Shown: positions 35,707 to 41,834 of the stretch, one piece after another
Position numbering within the stretch: position 1 is the first letter of the stretch
How the letters are laid out: each line of letters starts with the position of its first letter
NCBI GenBank assembly: GCA_900315695.1
Contig: ONAE01000003.1
Coordinates: forward strand, 1-56,937
DNA length: 56,937 nucleotides
Reading direction: 5' to 3'
From: an uncultured Prevotella sp.
GTDB lineage: Bacteria > Bacteroidota > Bacteroidia > Bacteroidales > Bacteroidaceae
Notes under the pieces: model-generated
The model's input: the letters and a program-made list of their open reading frames with translations, nothing else
Told to the model about the DNA's origin: nothing
Database searches by the model: none
Translations under genes and position numbers: made by a program

Positions 35707-35769
35707 TTATATATTTCCATTATCTGTTGACGACACAAAGACATTAGTGTCGATAACTGCATAGATCAT
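35707..35769 (-). pseudogene. Truncated PIN-domain toxin
   Basis: A 20-codon ORF whose ATG overlaps the antitoxin stop (ATGA). It begins MIYAVIDTNVFVSS, the first strand and catalytic Asp of PIN-family ribonuclease toxins (usual form DTNVFVSALL). It then diverges and stops at TAA 35709-35707. A complete toxin would be about 140 residues. The rest is absent: the next bases lead into the restriction-modification promoter. The toxin was probably cut off by a deletion or by arrival of the island. Confidence 0.72.
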
Positions 35770-36080
35770 AATGATGCCTTTTCCCTTTCTGCTCTTTCTT
35801 CGCGTGCTAAACGGATTTCTTCGTTGATCTCATCAAGAGTCATTTCGGGGAACTGGCCGCTTTCAGCCATTTTGCGCATATTACGGAATGCTTCAAGACC
35901 ACTCATCGGTTCTTCCTTAGGGGTGGCTTTGATTTCAAAGGGGATACCACGGGTCTTTACTGCAGCATTTACAAACACGTTGATGGCGGTGTTGACGCTC
36001 ATTCCTATCTCGTTACACAGCTCGTTGAACTGCTTCTTCAGTTCAGAGTCCATACGGACGGTCATTGATACTTGTGCCAT
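35766..36080 (-). CDS. RelB/DinJ-type antitoxin
   Basis: A 104-residue protein. The N-terminal half (MAQVSMTVRMDSELKKQFNE, then GMSVNTAINVFVNAAV) is the ribbon-helix-helix DNA-binding domain of RelB/DinJ antitoxins. The charged C-terminal half (EINEEIRLAREERAE) would be the toxin-binding part. Start ATG 36080 is chosen because TATATTTG at 36110-36103 lies between it and the in-frame start at 36113. Downstream only a stub of a PIN toxin remains, so this is an orphan antitoxin that may still repress its own promoter. Confidence 0.85.
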   Translation of the reverse strand: MAQVSMTVRMDSELKKQFNELCNEIGMSVNTAINVFVNAAVKTRGIPFEIKATPKEEPMSGLEAFRNMRKMAESGQFPEMTLDEINEEIRLAREERAEREKASL

Positions 36081-36102
36081 AATCCTATTTGTTTTATTGC
36101 TG

Positions 36103-36110
36103 CAAATATA
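36103..36110 (-). promoter_or_regulatory. -7 box for the antitoxin gene
   Basis: TATATTTG followed by GCAGC on the minus strand, 22 bases upstream of ATG 36080. The -33 element is not clear. Confidence 0.6.
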
Positions 36111-36187
36111 CACATTTTATTTCATTCTGGTATCATTATGACGTAATTATTTTAATATTTAATATTTCCCACACTACATTGTACTCA

Positions 36188-36318
36188 TGACAGTTATGAC
36201 AGATGACAGTTATTTGAATTTGAAAGATAGAGAAGATAGTATTATATATATTTATAAATATATATAATACTAATTCAGAATACACTTACTTTCTCAAAAA
36301 CTGTCATTTGTCATCTGT
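36188..36318. repeat. Large dyad with 34-base AT palindrome
   Basis: TGACAG repeats at 36188, 36197 and 36204 are mirrored by CTGTCA-type repeats at 36301-36320. At the centre, 36238-36271 is a perfect 34-base palindrome made almost only of A and T (AGTATTATATATAT... and its complement). The whole 131-base structure lies in the gap between the antitoxin and the HU-like gene promoter and encodes nothing that I can see. It could be a replication, transfer or recombination site, or simply a strong transcription barrier. Confidence 0.65.
36296..36318. repeat. 23-base direct repeat, right copy
   Basis: It begins AAAAACTGTCATTTGTCATC and matches the left copy at 26261-26283 at 21 of 23 positions in the same orientation. 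It is non-coding here, unlike the left copy. Read on the minus strand it would spell QMTNDSF then stop, echoing the DUF3987 C terminus QMTDDSF. Confidence 0.55.
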
Positions 36319-36471
36319 CACCACTGAATCACCAATAATCCCCCACCCTGCCCGAAATCGACGAAAAGTAATCTTCGAGGCCCGAAAATTACGGATTTGA
36401 GGGGCGTGTATTACGTTTCGTTCAAATTCAGCGATTTTGTGCTGAAAATCGGCTCAATTGGAGGGGCAAAA

Positions 36472-36503
36472 TTTGGAAGCGCGCAAAAAATGTCGTACCT
36501 TTG
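36472..36503 (+). promoter_or_regulatory. Promoter of the HU-like gene
   Basis: TTTG (36472-36475), 20 bases, TACCTTTG (36496-36503): a strong consensus promoter, very similar in wording (aaaatttgg...cgtacctttgcag) to the one before the ABC-F gene. Confidence 0.8.
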
Positions 36504-36645
36504 CAGAGCATTAGGGAAATGACAAGGCGCCAGTTCAGACCCCTAATCCCCTAACTTAGGGGACTTGCACAAAAGCGGGATTCGGCCACCCGATGCAGAT
36601 GGTCGAAATTAAGTCTAATACCATGTAAAAACACATTTAAGCACT
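36504..36645 (+). other. Long leader of the HU-like gene
   Basis: About 140 bases of untranslated leader. It contains the perfect hairpin CCCCTAA-C-TTAGGGG (36548-36562) and a possible 11-codon ORF from ATG 36519 (MTRRQFRPLIP). No known riboswitch is recognised. The part of the intergenic region before the promoter (36319-36471) shows nothing else. Confidence 0.4.
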
Positions 36646-37140
36646 ATGGCAAAGATTTTGTATGAAGTAAAACAGAACAAGAACCAGTTTAACACAGGTT
36701 ATGGCAAGTGGTACGCAAAGGTGAAGGCACTGGAGACGCTGAACACGCGCAAGTTGGCCAACCACATCTCAGAGCACGGCTCGATCTACACCCCCGACGT
36801 GGTCTATGGCGTGCTGGAGAAATTCCGCAGCTGTCTCGTAGAGATGCTCCTGGAGTCGAAGAAGGTGAAGATTGAGGGCCTCGGCACTTTCTACACTACG
36901 CTAGAGAACCAGAAGAGCGGTGCCAACAAGAAGGAGGATTACAACCCCAACAAGCACATGAAGGCGCTGCACATCCGATTCCTGCCCGAGCAGACCACCG
37001 AGGAGAACATCTCCAGCCGTGAGTTCATCAAGCAGGCCGAGTTCGTCAACGTGGACAGCCTTCTGAAGGCTGAGGATGAGAACGGCAGCGGTTCGGATTC
37101 CAACGATCACAACGATGTGCCTCCGGTGATTAATCCTTAA
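36646..37140 (+). CDS. HU-like DNA-binding protein
   Basis: A 164-residue protein with an HU/IHF-like fold in residues 1-120: YEVKQNKNQFNTGYGKWYAK, then LANHISEHGSIYTPDVVYGVLEKFRSCLVEMLLESKKV-type helices and the signature KIEGLGTFYTTLE. The C-terminal 40 residues are acidic and disordered (AEDENGSGSDSNDHNDV). This longer HU variant is typical of the Bacteroidota DUF3987/smalltalk cassette rather than of housekeeping HU (about 90 residues). It is followed 47 bases later by the smalltalk mini-protein and a terminator. Confidence 0.88.
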   Translation: MAKILYEVKQNKNQFNTGYGKWYAKVKALETLNTRKLANHISEHGSIYTPDVVYGVLEKFRSCLVEMLLESKKVKIEGLGTFYTTLENQKSGANKKEDYNPNKHMKALHIRFLPEQTTEENISSREFIKQAEFVNVDSLLKAEDENGSGSDSNDHNDVPPVINP

Positions 37141-37187
37141 GCTCGGAATGACAAATTAACATGTCTAACCGTTATTCTGTATTTACT

Positions 37188-37304
37188 ATGAACAAGAAAG
37201 AAACTGCAAAGTTTATCATTCAAATCATCGCAGCGATCGCATCTGCGATTCTGACTGCACTCGGAACTACCTCGTGTATAGGCCACGGCCCGAGTATGCT
37301 CTGA
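37188..37304 (+). CDS. Smalltalk mini-protein
   Basis: A 38-residue ORF beginning MNKKETAKFIIQIIAAIASA and continuing ILTALGTTSC. It has one hydrophobic segment with a Cys, the pattern of the 'smalltalk' family annotated beside HU-like genes in Bacteroidota. An in-frame ATG at 37161 would add nine residues (MSNRYSVFT); the shorter form fits the family better. Function is unknown; it is probably membrane-associated or a lipoprotein-like peptide (TTSC). A strong terminator follows. Confidence 0.75.
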   Translation: MNKKETAKFIIQIIAAIASAILTALGTTSCIGHGPSML

Positions 37305-37333
37305 CTACAGCACGACAGAACAAAAGAAGAAGG

Positions 37334-37369
37334 CTGGCAGCACTCACAGAAGTCGCTGCCAGTTTTTTT
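37334..37369 (+). terminator. Terminator of the HU-smalltalk unit
   Basis: CTGGCAGC (37334-37341) and GCTGCCAG (37355-37362) form a perfect 8-base stem, followed directly by seven T. Confidence 0.9.
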
Positions 37370-37431
37370 ATACCGAATCGACCACACGCAGGTGTTCGAG
37401 TCTTCACATTCAATGTCAAGGAATGATACAA

Positions 37432-37447
37432 ATATCGCAGGCGATAT
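37432..37447. promoter_or_regulatory. Operator 1 of the peroxidase/OhrR unit
   Basis: ATATCGCAGGCGATAT is a perfect palindrome apart from its two-base centre. It lies about 36 bases upstream of the -33 element. Two related sites follow at 37478 and 37524. Confidence 0.75.
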
Positions 37448-37477
37448 ATTGTTAAAGTCTCTTAAAGTTTTCAATAA

Positions 37478-37489
37478 ATCGCTTGCGAT
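37478..37489. promoter_or_regulatory. Operator 2, covering the -33 element
   Basis: ATCGCTTGCGAT is palindromic and shares the TCGCnnGCGA core of operator 1. The TTG -33 element (37483-37485) lies inside it, so a bound protein would block the promoter. Confidence 0.75.
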
Positions 37490-37512
37490 ATAAAACTTTC
37501 TTCTTACCTTTG
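37483..37512 (+). promoter_or_regulatory. Promoter of the peroxidase gene
   Basis: TTG (37483-37485), 19 bases, TACCTTTG (37505-37512). It is flanked and overlapped by three related dyad sites. The leader downstream contains a hairpin GTCCCTT-GAT-AAGGGAC at 37545-37561. Confidence 0.8.
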
Positions 37513-37523
37513 CACCGACAAAA

Positions 37524-37537
37524 GTCGCAAACGATAT
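37524..37537. promoter_or_regulatory. Operator 3, downstream of the promoter
   Basis: GTCGCAAACGATAT contains TCG..CGA and the CGATAT edge shared with operator 1. It is a weaker palindrome, placed just after the expected transcription start. Confidence 0.6.
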
Positions 37538-37649
37538 ATTTAGAGTCCCTTGATAAGGGACGGCTATCGCTCGGCATCCCGCAGGGTGACGCTTGCTACC
37601 ATTGGGACGCAAGAATGCAGGGATTCAATATTAATAAAATAAATAAGGT

Positions 37650-38195
37650 ATGCAAAAGATTTATGATTTCAAAGCTTTTTCAAGCAGAGGTAAGGAGATT
37701 GATTTCTCACAGTTTCAGGGTAAGGTATTGCTGATTGTGAACACAGCCAGCAAGTGTGGATTCACCCCTCAGTTCGCAGGACTGGAGGAGCTGAACCAGA
37801 AGTATAAGGACAAGGGGCTCGTCATCATCGGCTTCCCCTGCAACCAGTTCAAGGAGCAGGACCCCGAGGGCGATGAAAAGATTGAGGAGTTCTGCCAGGT
37901 GAACTATGGCGTGACCTTCCAGATTATGAGAAAGGGTGATGTTAACGGTAAAGAAGCCCAGCCCATCTTCGAGTATCTGAAGGCACAGGCACCCACCGAG
38001 GAATACAAGGGACTGAAGGCAAAGGCTACCCGCACCCTGCTGAAGACCCTGAGCAAGAGTGTTGAGAAGGACAGCGACATTCTGTGGAACTTCACCAAAT
38101 TCCTGATCTCAAAGGATGGTGAGACCATCAAGCGCTTTGCGCCAACCGCAGAGCCCAAAGACTTCGAGAAGGACATTGAGGAAATGCTCGGCTAA
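37650..38195 (+). CDS. Glutathione peroxidase-family thiol peroxidase
   Basis: A 181-residue protein of the GPx/BsaA family. The peroxidatic Cys36 is in VNTASKCGFTP, the second family block is IIGFPCNQFKEQDP, and the Trp/Asn block is WNFTKFLI. A Cys in place of selenocysteine and the Bacteroidota context suggest thioredoxin as reductant, so this is probably a cytoplasmic peroxidase for organic or hydrogen peroxides. It starts about 130 bases after the promoter. An OhrR-type regulator gene follows after 16 bases, so the pair forms a peroxide-response unit. Confidence 0.92.
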   Translation: MQKIYDFKAFSSRGKEIDFSQFQGKVLLIVNTASKCGFTPQFAGLEELNQKYKDKGLVIIGFPCNQFKEQDPEGDEKIEEFCQVNYGVTFQIMRKGDVNGKEAQPIFEYLKAQAPTEEYKGLKAKATRTLLKTLSKSVEKDSDILWNFTKFLISKDGETIKRFAPTAEPKDFEKDIEEMLG

Positions 38196-38211
38196 CAAAT
38201 AATCGACAATT

Positions 38212-38652
38212 ATGCACGCAGAATTACAGCTTGACAACCAGATCTGTTTCCGACTATATACGGCGGCACGTCTCATTACGCAGGCCTACACGCCAATGCT
38301 GACAGAGCTGGGTATCACCTACCCGCAGTACCTCGTTCTGATGGTGCTGTGGGAGAAAGACTGCCAACCCGTGAACGACATTGCCCACAGGCTGATGCTT
38401 GAAACCAACACTGTTACTCCCCTACTCCAGCGCATGGAGAAACTGGGCATTGTCAGCCGCAAGAAGGGCGAACAGGACAAACGTCAGCAGATAGTCAGCC
38501 TCACTGAGAAAGGTCGCGATATGGAGGAACAAGCCTACAAGCTCATCCCTGCAGGCATGGGTGAAAAGCTGAAAGCCTGTCCGCTCAAGATTGAAGACTA
38601 TACACATCTGGCCAGTGAGTTAGACTCGATTATCGAAACATTAAAGAAATAA
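38212..38652 (+). CDS. ohrR: OhrR-type MarR-family regulator
   Basis: A 146-residue winged-helix repressor. The N terminus LDNQICFRLYTAARLITQAY carries Cys12 at the position of the peroxide-sensing Cys of OhrR. The DNA-binding part shows ITYPQYLVLMVLWEKD, NDIAHRLMLETNTVTPLLQRMEKLG and the wing KKGEQDKRQQIVSLTEKG. In the family, organic hydroperoxides oxidise this Cys and release DNA. It lies 16 bases after the peroxidase gene; the three dyads around the shared promoter are its likely operators, giving autoregulation. Confidence 0.9.
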   Translation: MHAELQLDNQICFRLYTAARLITQAYTPMLTELGITYPQYLVLMVLWEKDCQPVNDIAHRLMLETNTVTPLLQRMEKLGIVSRKKGEQDKRQQIVSLTEKGRDMEEQAYKLIPAGMGEKLKACPLKIEDYTHLASELDSIIETLKK

Positions 38653-38659
38653 CCTTCGA

Positions 38660-38779
38660 ATGGGCATGAAGATTAAAGAGTGGCTGCAATCCCTTTCATT
38701 CAGGACTGGCGTTATTGTCCTGATCACCTTCGAACTCTCCAAGCACAATGGGTTCAGGCAAGACCATTCAGGAGCGTGA
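38660..38779 (+). CDS. Small ORF, possibly a gene remnant
   Basis: A 39-residue ORF starting MGMKIKEWLQSLSFRTGVIV, with a short amphipathic start and a hydrophobic patch, then an unconvincing polar end (HNGFRQDHSGA). It starts 7 bases after the ohrR stop. The opening looks like the beginning of a small membrane protein that has lost its remainder, but I cannot name a family and it may be a chance ORF. A terminator follows at 38817. Confidence 0.3.
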   Translation: MGMKIKEWLQSLSFRTGVIVLITFELSKHNGFRQDHSGA

Positions 38780-38816
38780 AGTTAAATAACGAACAGGTTT
38801 ATTAGAAAATAGCAAG

Positions 38817-38848
38817 GAGCAGCATCCCTCGGGGTGTTGCTCTTTTTT
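38817..38848 (+). terminator. Terminator of the peroxidase-ohrR unit
   Basis: GAGCAGCATCC, loop CTCG, GGGTGTTGCTC pair over 11 positions with two G-U pairs, followed by six T. Confidence 0.85.
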
Positions 38849-38889
38849 AGGCTCAGTCCGGAAAATGGTGGATTTCAGGAAAAAGCATA

Positions 38890-38921
38890 AAAAAACCGCT
38901 AATCCATTATGAATCAGCGGC
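38890..38921 (-). terminator. Terminator of tRNA-Pro
   Basis: On the minus strand CCGCTGATTC, loop ATAAT, GGATTAGCGG form a 10-pair stem followed by seven T. It lies 14 bases after the encoded CCA of tRNA-Pro. Confidence 0.85.
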
Positions 38922-38934
38922 CAAATTTTAAGGG

Positions 38935-39010
38935 TGGTCGAGGTGACAGGACTCGAACCTGCGACAGCCTGGTCCCAAACCAGGAACGCTACCAACTGCG
39001 CTACACCTCG
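38935..39010 (-). tRNA. tRNA-Pro (anticodon TGG)
   Basis: The minus strand reads CGAGGTG at the 5' acceptor arm and CACCTCG with discriminator A and an encoded CCA at the 3' end. The D arm is TAGCGCAGTTGGTAGC, the anticodon stem-loop CCTGG-TTTGGGA-CCAGG with anticodon TGG, and the T arm GCAGGTTCGAGTCCTGT. A promoter (39022-39053) and terminator (38890-38921) of its own show an independent transcription unit. Confidence 0.97.
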
Positions 39011-39021
39011 TTTTGCGGCTG

Positions 39022-39053
39022 CAAAGGTACACATTTTCTGCGACCCTTGCAAA
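39022..39053 (-). promoter_or_regulatory. Promoter of tRNA-Pro
   Basis: Minus strand: TTTG (39053-39050), 20 bases, TACCTTTG (39029-39022), 12 bases before the tRNA. Confidence 0.8.
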
Positions 39054-39077
39054 CTTTTCCGCAATTTATTTTGGATT

Positions 39078-40265
39078 TTACTTAATAATTCCTTGTTCTA
39101 CGAAGATTTTCTTCAATGCAACCACAGAGCGATCAACCTGCTCTTCAGTGTGTGTTGCCATCAGGGCATAACGCACAAGCGTATCCTGAGGAGCACAAGC
39201 GGGAGGTATCACGGGGTTGATAAATACACCAGCCTTGAATGCTAATGCGGTAATGAGGAACGTCTTCTGGGCATCACGTACATAAAGCGGGATGATAGGA
39301 CTCTCAGTATCTCCGATCTCAAAACCTTCCTCACGGAAACGCTTCAGGGCATAGTTGGTAACCTTCCACAGACGCTCGATACGCTCGGGCTCGTTCTGGA
39401 TGATGTGAAGGGCCTCCATAGCGGCTGCAGTAGCAGCAGGCGTATTAGAAGCAGAGAAGATATAAGAGCGGCAGTTATGACGCAGGAAGTTGATAATATC
39501 CCAGTCGGCAGCGATGAATCCACCGATAGAAGCCAGTGACTTAGAGAAAGTACCCATGATGAGATCAACCTCATCGGTCAATCCGAAGTGATCGCAGACA
39601 CCACGGCCCTGACGTCCGAACACACCGATACCATGAGCCTCATCGACCATGATAGAGCAGTTGTACTTGTGCTTCAGCTCTACGATGGCTGGCAGATTTG
39701 CAAGATCGCCCTCCATAGAGAACACGCCATCCACCACGATGAGTTTGATGGCCTCATAAGGCAGCTTCTGCAGCACACGCTCCAGATCCTCCATGTCGTT
39801 GTGCTTATAATGGAGCTGCTTGGCAAATGACAAGCGACGTCCGTCAACGATGGAAGCATGGTCTCTATCATCACAGATGATATAGTCGTCCTTACCGCAG
39901 ATCACTGCAAGTACACCCTGGTTCACTGAGAAGCCGGTAGAGAAGCAAAGTGCCTCATCCTTTCCGATATACTCAGCGAGCTCTTTCTCCAACTGCACGT
40001 GCAAATCGAGTGTTCCGTTCAGGAAACGGCTACCAGCACAGCCAGAACCATACTTATCAAGCGCAGCCTTTGCAGCATCGATAATACGCTGATCGCCTGT
40101 AAGACCAGTGTAAGCATTCGAACCGAACATCAGCACCTTATGGCCGCCCATTTCAACTTCTGTTCCTTGTTTGCCTTCAATCGCACGGAAGTATGGATAT
40201 ACATCAGCCTCCATGAACTTCTGAGGTTCACGATACAGCTTGTATTTTTCAGTTAATTGTCCCAT
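39078..40265 (-). CDS. spt: Serine palmitoyltransferase (alpha-oxoamine synthase)
   Basis: A 395-residue PLP enzyme of the alpha-oxoamine synthase family. The lysine forming the aldimine is Lys242 in GTFSKSLASIGGF; the PLP ring contacts are in VDEAHGIGVFGRQGRG and CDDRDHASIVDG, and GSGCAGSRFLNGTLDLH is the substrate region. KBL and AONS relatives cannot be excluded by motif alone. The N terminus (MGQLTEKYKLYREPQKF...) and divergence from a lipid kinase match the sphingolipid locus of Bacteroides, where this enzyme condenses serine and a fatty acyl-CoA or acyl-ACP. Cytoplasmic, membrane-peripheral action is expected. Confidence 0.85.
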   Translation of the reverse strand: MGQLTEKYKLYREPQKFMEADVYPYFRAIEGKQGTEVEMGGHKVLMFGSNAYTGLTGDQRIIDAAKAALDKYGSGCAGSRFLNGTLDLHVQLEKELAEYIGKDEALCFSTGFSVNQGVLAVICGKDDYIICDDRDHASIVDGRRLSFAKQLHYKHNDMEDLERVLQKLPYEAIKLIVVDGVFSMEGDLANLPAIVELKHKYNCSIMVDEAHGIGVFGRQGRGVCDHFGLTDEVDLIMGTFSKSLASIGGFIAADWDIINFLRHNCRSYIFSASNTPAATAAAMEALHIIQNEPERIERLWKVTNYALKRFREEGFEIGDTESPIIPLYVRDAQKTFLITALAFKAGVFINPVIPPACAPQDTLVRYALMATHTEEQVDRSVVALKKIFVEQGIIK

Positions 40266-40305
40266 TCCTATAGAGGTAACTTTTTATTTTTTTAATTTCA
40301 GGGTG

Positions 40306-40313
40306 CAAAGTTA
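40306..40313 (-). promoter_or_regulatory. -7 box for spt
   Basis: TAACTTTG followed by GCACCC on the minus strand, 40 bases upstream of ATG 40265; TTG lies 21 bases further upstream (40337-40335). Confidence 0.65.
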
Positions 40314-40407
40314 CACAATTTTTATCAATTCGTGCAAGTTTTTATTAATATTTGTCGGATTTTGCTTTTTTTATTGTGAAAAAGGGCATTTCTTCAATCA
40401 TTTTTTG

Positions 40408-40415
40408 TATATTTG
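40408..40415 (+). promoter_or_regulatory. -7 box for the lipid kinase gene
   Basis: TATATTTG followed by GCAGAAG, 9 bases before ATG 40425. It overlaps a possible TTG start at 40413 and so rules it out. Confidence 0.65.
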
Positions 40416-40424
40416 CAGAAGATT

Positions 40425-41462
40425 ATGGCAGAAAAGAAGAAGATTGTATTCATATTAAACCCTATCTCGGGTACACACTCGAAGAAAGAAATCCCCGAGA
40501 TAATTGAGCGTACACTGGACCATGAACAGTTTGACGCGGAAATACGACTGACAGAATATGCAGGACATGCCTCAGAGATAGCAAGAGGCTGTGCGAATGA
40601 AGGGATTGACATCGTTGTAGCCATCGGGGGTGACGGTACGGTCAACGAGGTGGCTCGTTCGCTGGTGCACACCCAGACGGCTCTCGGTATCATTCCCTGC
40701 GGATCAGGCAACGGGCTCGCACGCCATCTCTGCGTGCCGCTCGACATCAAGAAAGCCATCCAGATTATCAATGCCTGCAAGATTGAGGCATTCGACTATG
40801 GCGTGATCAACGACCTGCCTTTCTTCTGTACCTGTGGTATGGGCTTCGATGCCTTTATCTCTCTGAAGTTTGCCGAAGCTGGCAAGCGCGGTCCGGTGAC
40901 CTATCTGGAGAACGTGCTGAAAGAGGGATTGGTTTACCGCCCTGAGACCTACGAGGTAGAAGATGAGTCGGGCACCAAGCAATACAAGGCGTTTCTTATT
41001 GCCTGTGCCAATGCTTCGCAATACGGCAACAACGCCTATATCGCACCAGGTGCCACGATGCAGGATGGAGAGTTGGACGTCATCATCATGGAGCCTTTCA
41101 ATGCGCTCGATGCCCCACAGGTAGCAGCCGACCTCTTTATGAAGACACTGGGTAACAACTCGAAGATCAAGACATTCAGAACGAAGCGCCTGCATATCAA
41201 GCGCAGTGAACCAGGGGCAATCCATTACGACGGCGATCCCATCATGACTGGCAGGGAGATCGACGTACATATCGAGCCTCAAGGCATCCGTATCCTGACG
41301 AATCCAGAGCAGAAAGAGGATACCTGCGAGGCCAACTTCGTGTTGAATGCCTTCAGCGATCTCTTTAATAATATAAATAATGTACGTGAGGACATCGAGA
41401 AAACAGGTCATAGGATGCTTGTCATTAATAAGGTGCTGCTCCGCAGACTCTCTAAGTTATAA
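40425..41462 (+). CDS. Diacylglycerol kinase-family lipid kinase
   Basis: A 345-residue kinase of the DAGK/sphingosine kinase-like catalytic family. The nucleotide loop is VAIGGDGTVNEVARSL (near residue 75) and the second block is IIPCGSGNGLARHL. LNPISG near the N terminus is the conserved entry motif. It phosphorylates a lipid hydroxyl at the inner membrane; divergence from serine palmitoyltransferase suggests a sphingoid or ceramide-like substrate, but diacylglycerol remains possible. ATG 40425 follows the promoter at 40408. The stop codon shares one base with the start of the next small gene. Confidence 0.88.
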   Translation: MAEKKKIVFILNPISGTHSKKEIPEIIERTLDHEQFDAEIRLTEYAGHASEIARGCANEGIDIVVAIGGDGTVNEVARSLVHTQTALGIIPCGSGNGLARHLCVPLDIKKAIQIINACKIEAFDYGVINDLPFFCTCGMGFDAFISLKFAEAGKRGPVTYLENVLKEGLVYRPETYEVEDESGTKQYKAFLIACANASQYGNNAYIAPGATMQDGELDVIIMEPFNALDAPQVAADLFMKTLGNNSKIKTFRTKRLHIKRSEPGAIHYDGDPIMTGREIDVHIEPQGIRILTNPEQKEDTCEANFVLNAFSDLFNNINNVREDIEKTGHRMLVINKVLLRRLSKL

Positions 41463-41638
41463 TGCAGGAAACATTAGTTGCGGTAACAATTCTGGCGGCT
41501 GTAGGCTATGGTTGCTGGCGTGTCTATGAGGCGTTCAGAAGAGCTGGAGATCCCTGTTATGGCTGTGCCGGATGCCCGTTAAAAGCACAGAAACAAGCTG
41601 AAAAGAAGAAAAAAGCAGATTGCTGGCATAAAAAGTAG
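41462..41638 (+). CDS. Cys-rich mini-membrane protein (FeoB-associated type)
   Basis: A 58-residue protein: a single membrane span (MQETLVAVTILAAVGYGCW) followed by RAGDPCYGCAGCPL, a Lys-rich stretch and a final Cys-Trp-His. This is the layout of FeoB-associated Cys-rich membrane proteins, which normally accompany ferrous iron transporters. Here no feo gene is near; instead the ATG overlaps the last base of the lipid kinase stop (TAATG), so the two are translationally coupled. The four Cys after the span could bind iron or another metal. Confidence 0.8.
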   Translation: MQETLVAVTILAAVGYGCWRVYEAFRRAGDPCYGCAGCPLKAQKQAEKKKKADCWHKK

Positions 41639-41646
41639 TCTAAAAA

Positions 41647-41678
41647 TTTGGCTATCTCGAAAATAATAGCTAACTTTG
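41647..41678 (+). promoter_or_regulatory. Promoter of tRNA-Cys
   Basis: TTTG (41647-41650), 20 bases, TAACTTTG (41671-41678), 30 bases before the tRNA. Confidence 0.8.
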
Positions 41679-41708
41679 CACCCGCATTCTAGAAAAGGTT
41701 ATTATAAC

Positions 41709-41780
41709 GGTGCCTTGGATGAGTGGCTTAGTCTACGGTCTGCAAAACCGTCTACGGCAGTTCGAATCTGCCAGGCACCT
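41709..41780 (+). tRNA. tRNA-Cys (anticodon GCA)
   Basis: Acceptor arms GGTGCCT and AGGCACC pair fully; the discriminator is T, as required for tRNA-Cys. The anticodon stem-loop is ACGGT-CTGCAAA-ACCGT with anticodon GCA, and the T arm is GGCAGTTCGAATCTGCC. CCA is not encoded, unlike tRNA-Pro at 38935. Confidence 0.95.
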
Positions 41781-41793
41781 CTAGAAGAAGCAA

Positions 41794-41824
41794 AAGGCTG
41801 ATGGGGATTTCCATCAGCCTTTTT
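41794..41824. terminator. Bidirectional terminator
   Basis: AAGGCTGATGG (41794-41804) and CCATCAGCCTT (41811-41821) form a perfect 11-base stem. T runs follow on the plus strand (TTTTTAC) and on the minus strand (TTTTGCTTC). It can end both the tRNA-Cys transcript and the convergent minus-strand operon. Confidence 0.85.
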
Positions 41825-41834
41825 ACTTTATCAT

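Noticed and set aside
36504-36645. Riboswitch in the HU-like gene leader
   Set aside because: The leader has a small hairpin and a possible 11-codon ORF but nothing matching a known aptamer core that I can recognise.
25764-37369. Prophage or complete integrative conjugative element
   Set aside because: No integrase, transposase, relaxase, portal, capsid or tail genes are visible; only cassette-type genes and repeats are present.
38660-38779. Confident small membrane protein gene after ohrR
   Set aside because: Only the first 25 residues look protein-like and no conserved family or promoter supports it, so it is kept as a low-confidence ORF only.
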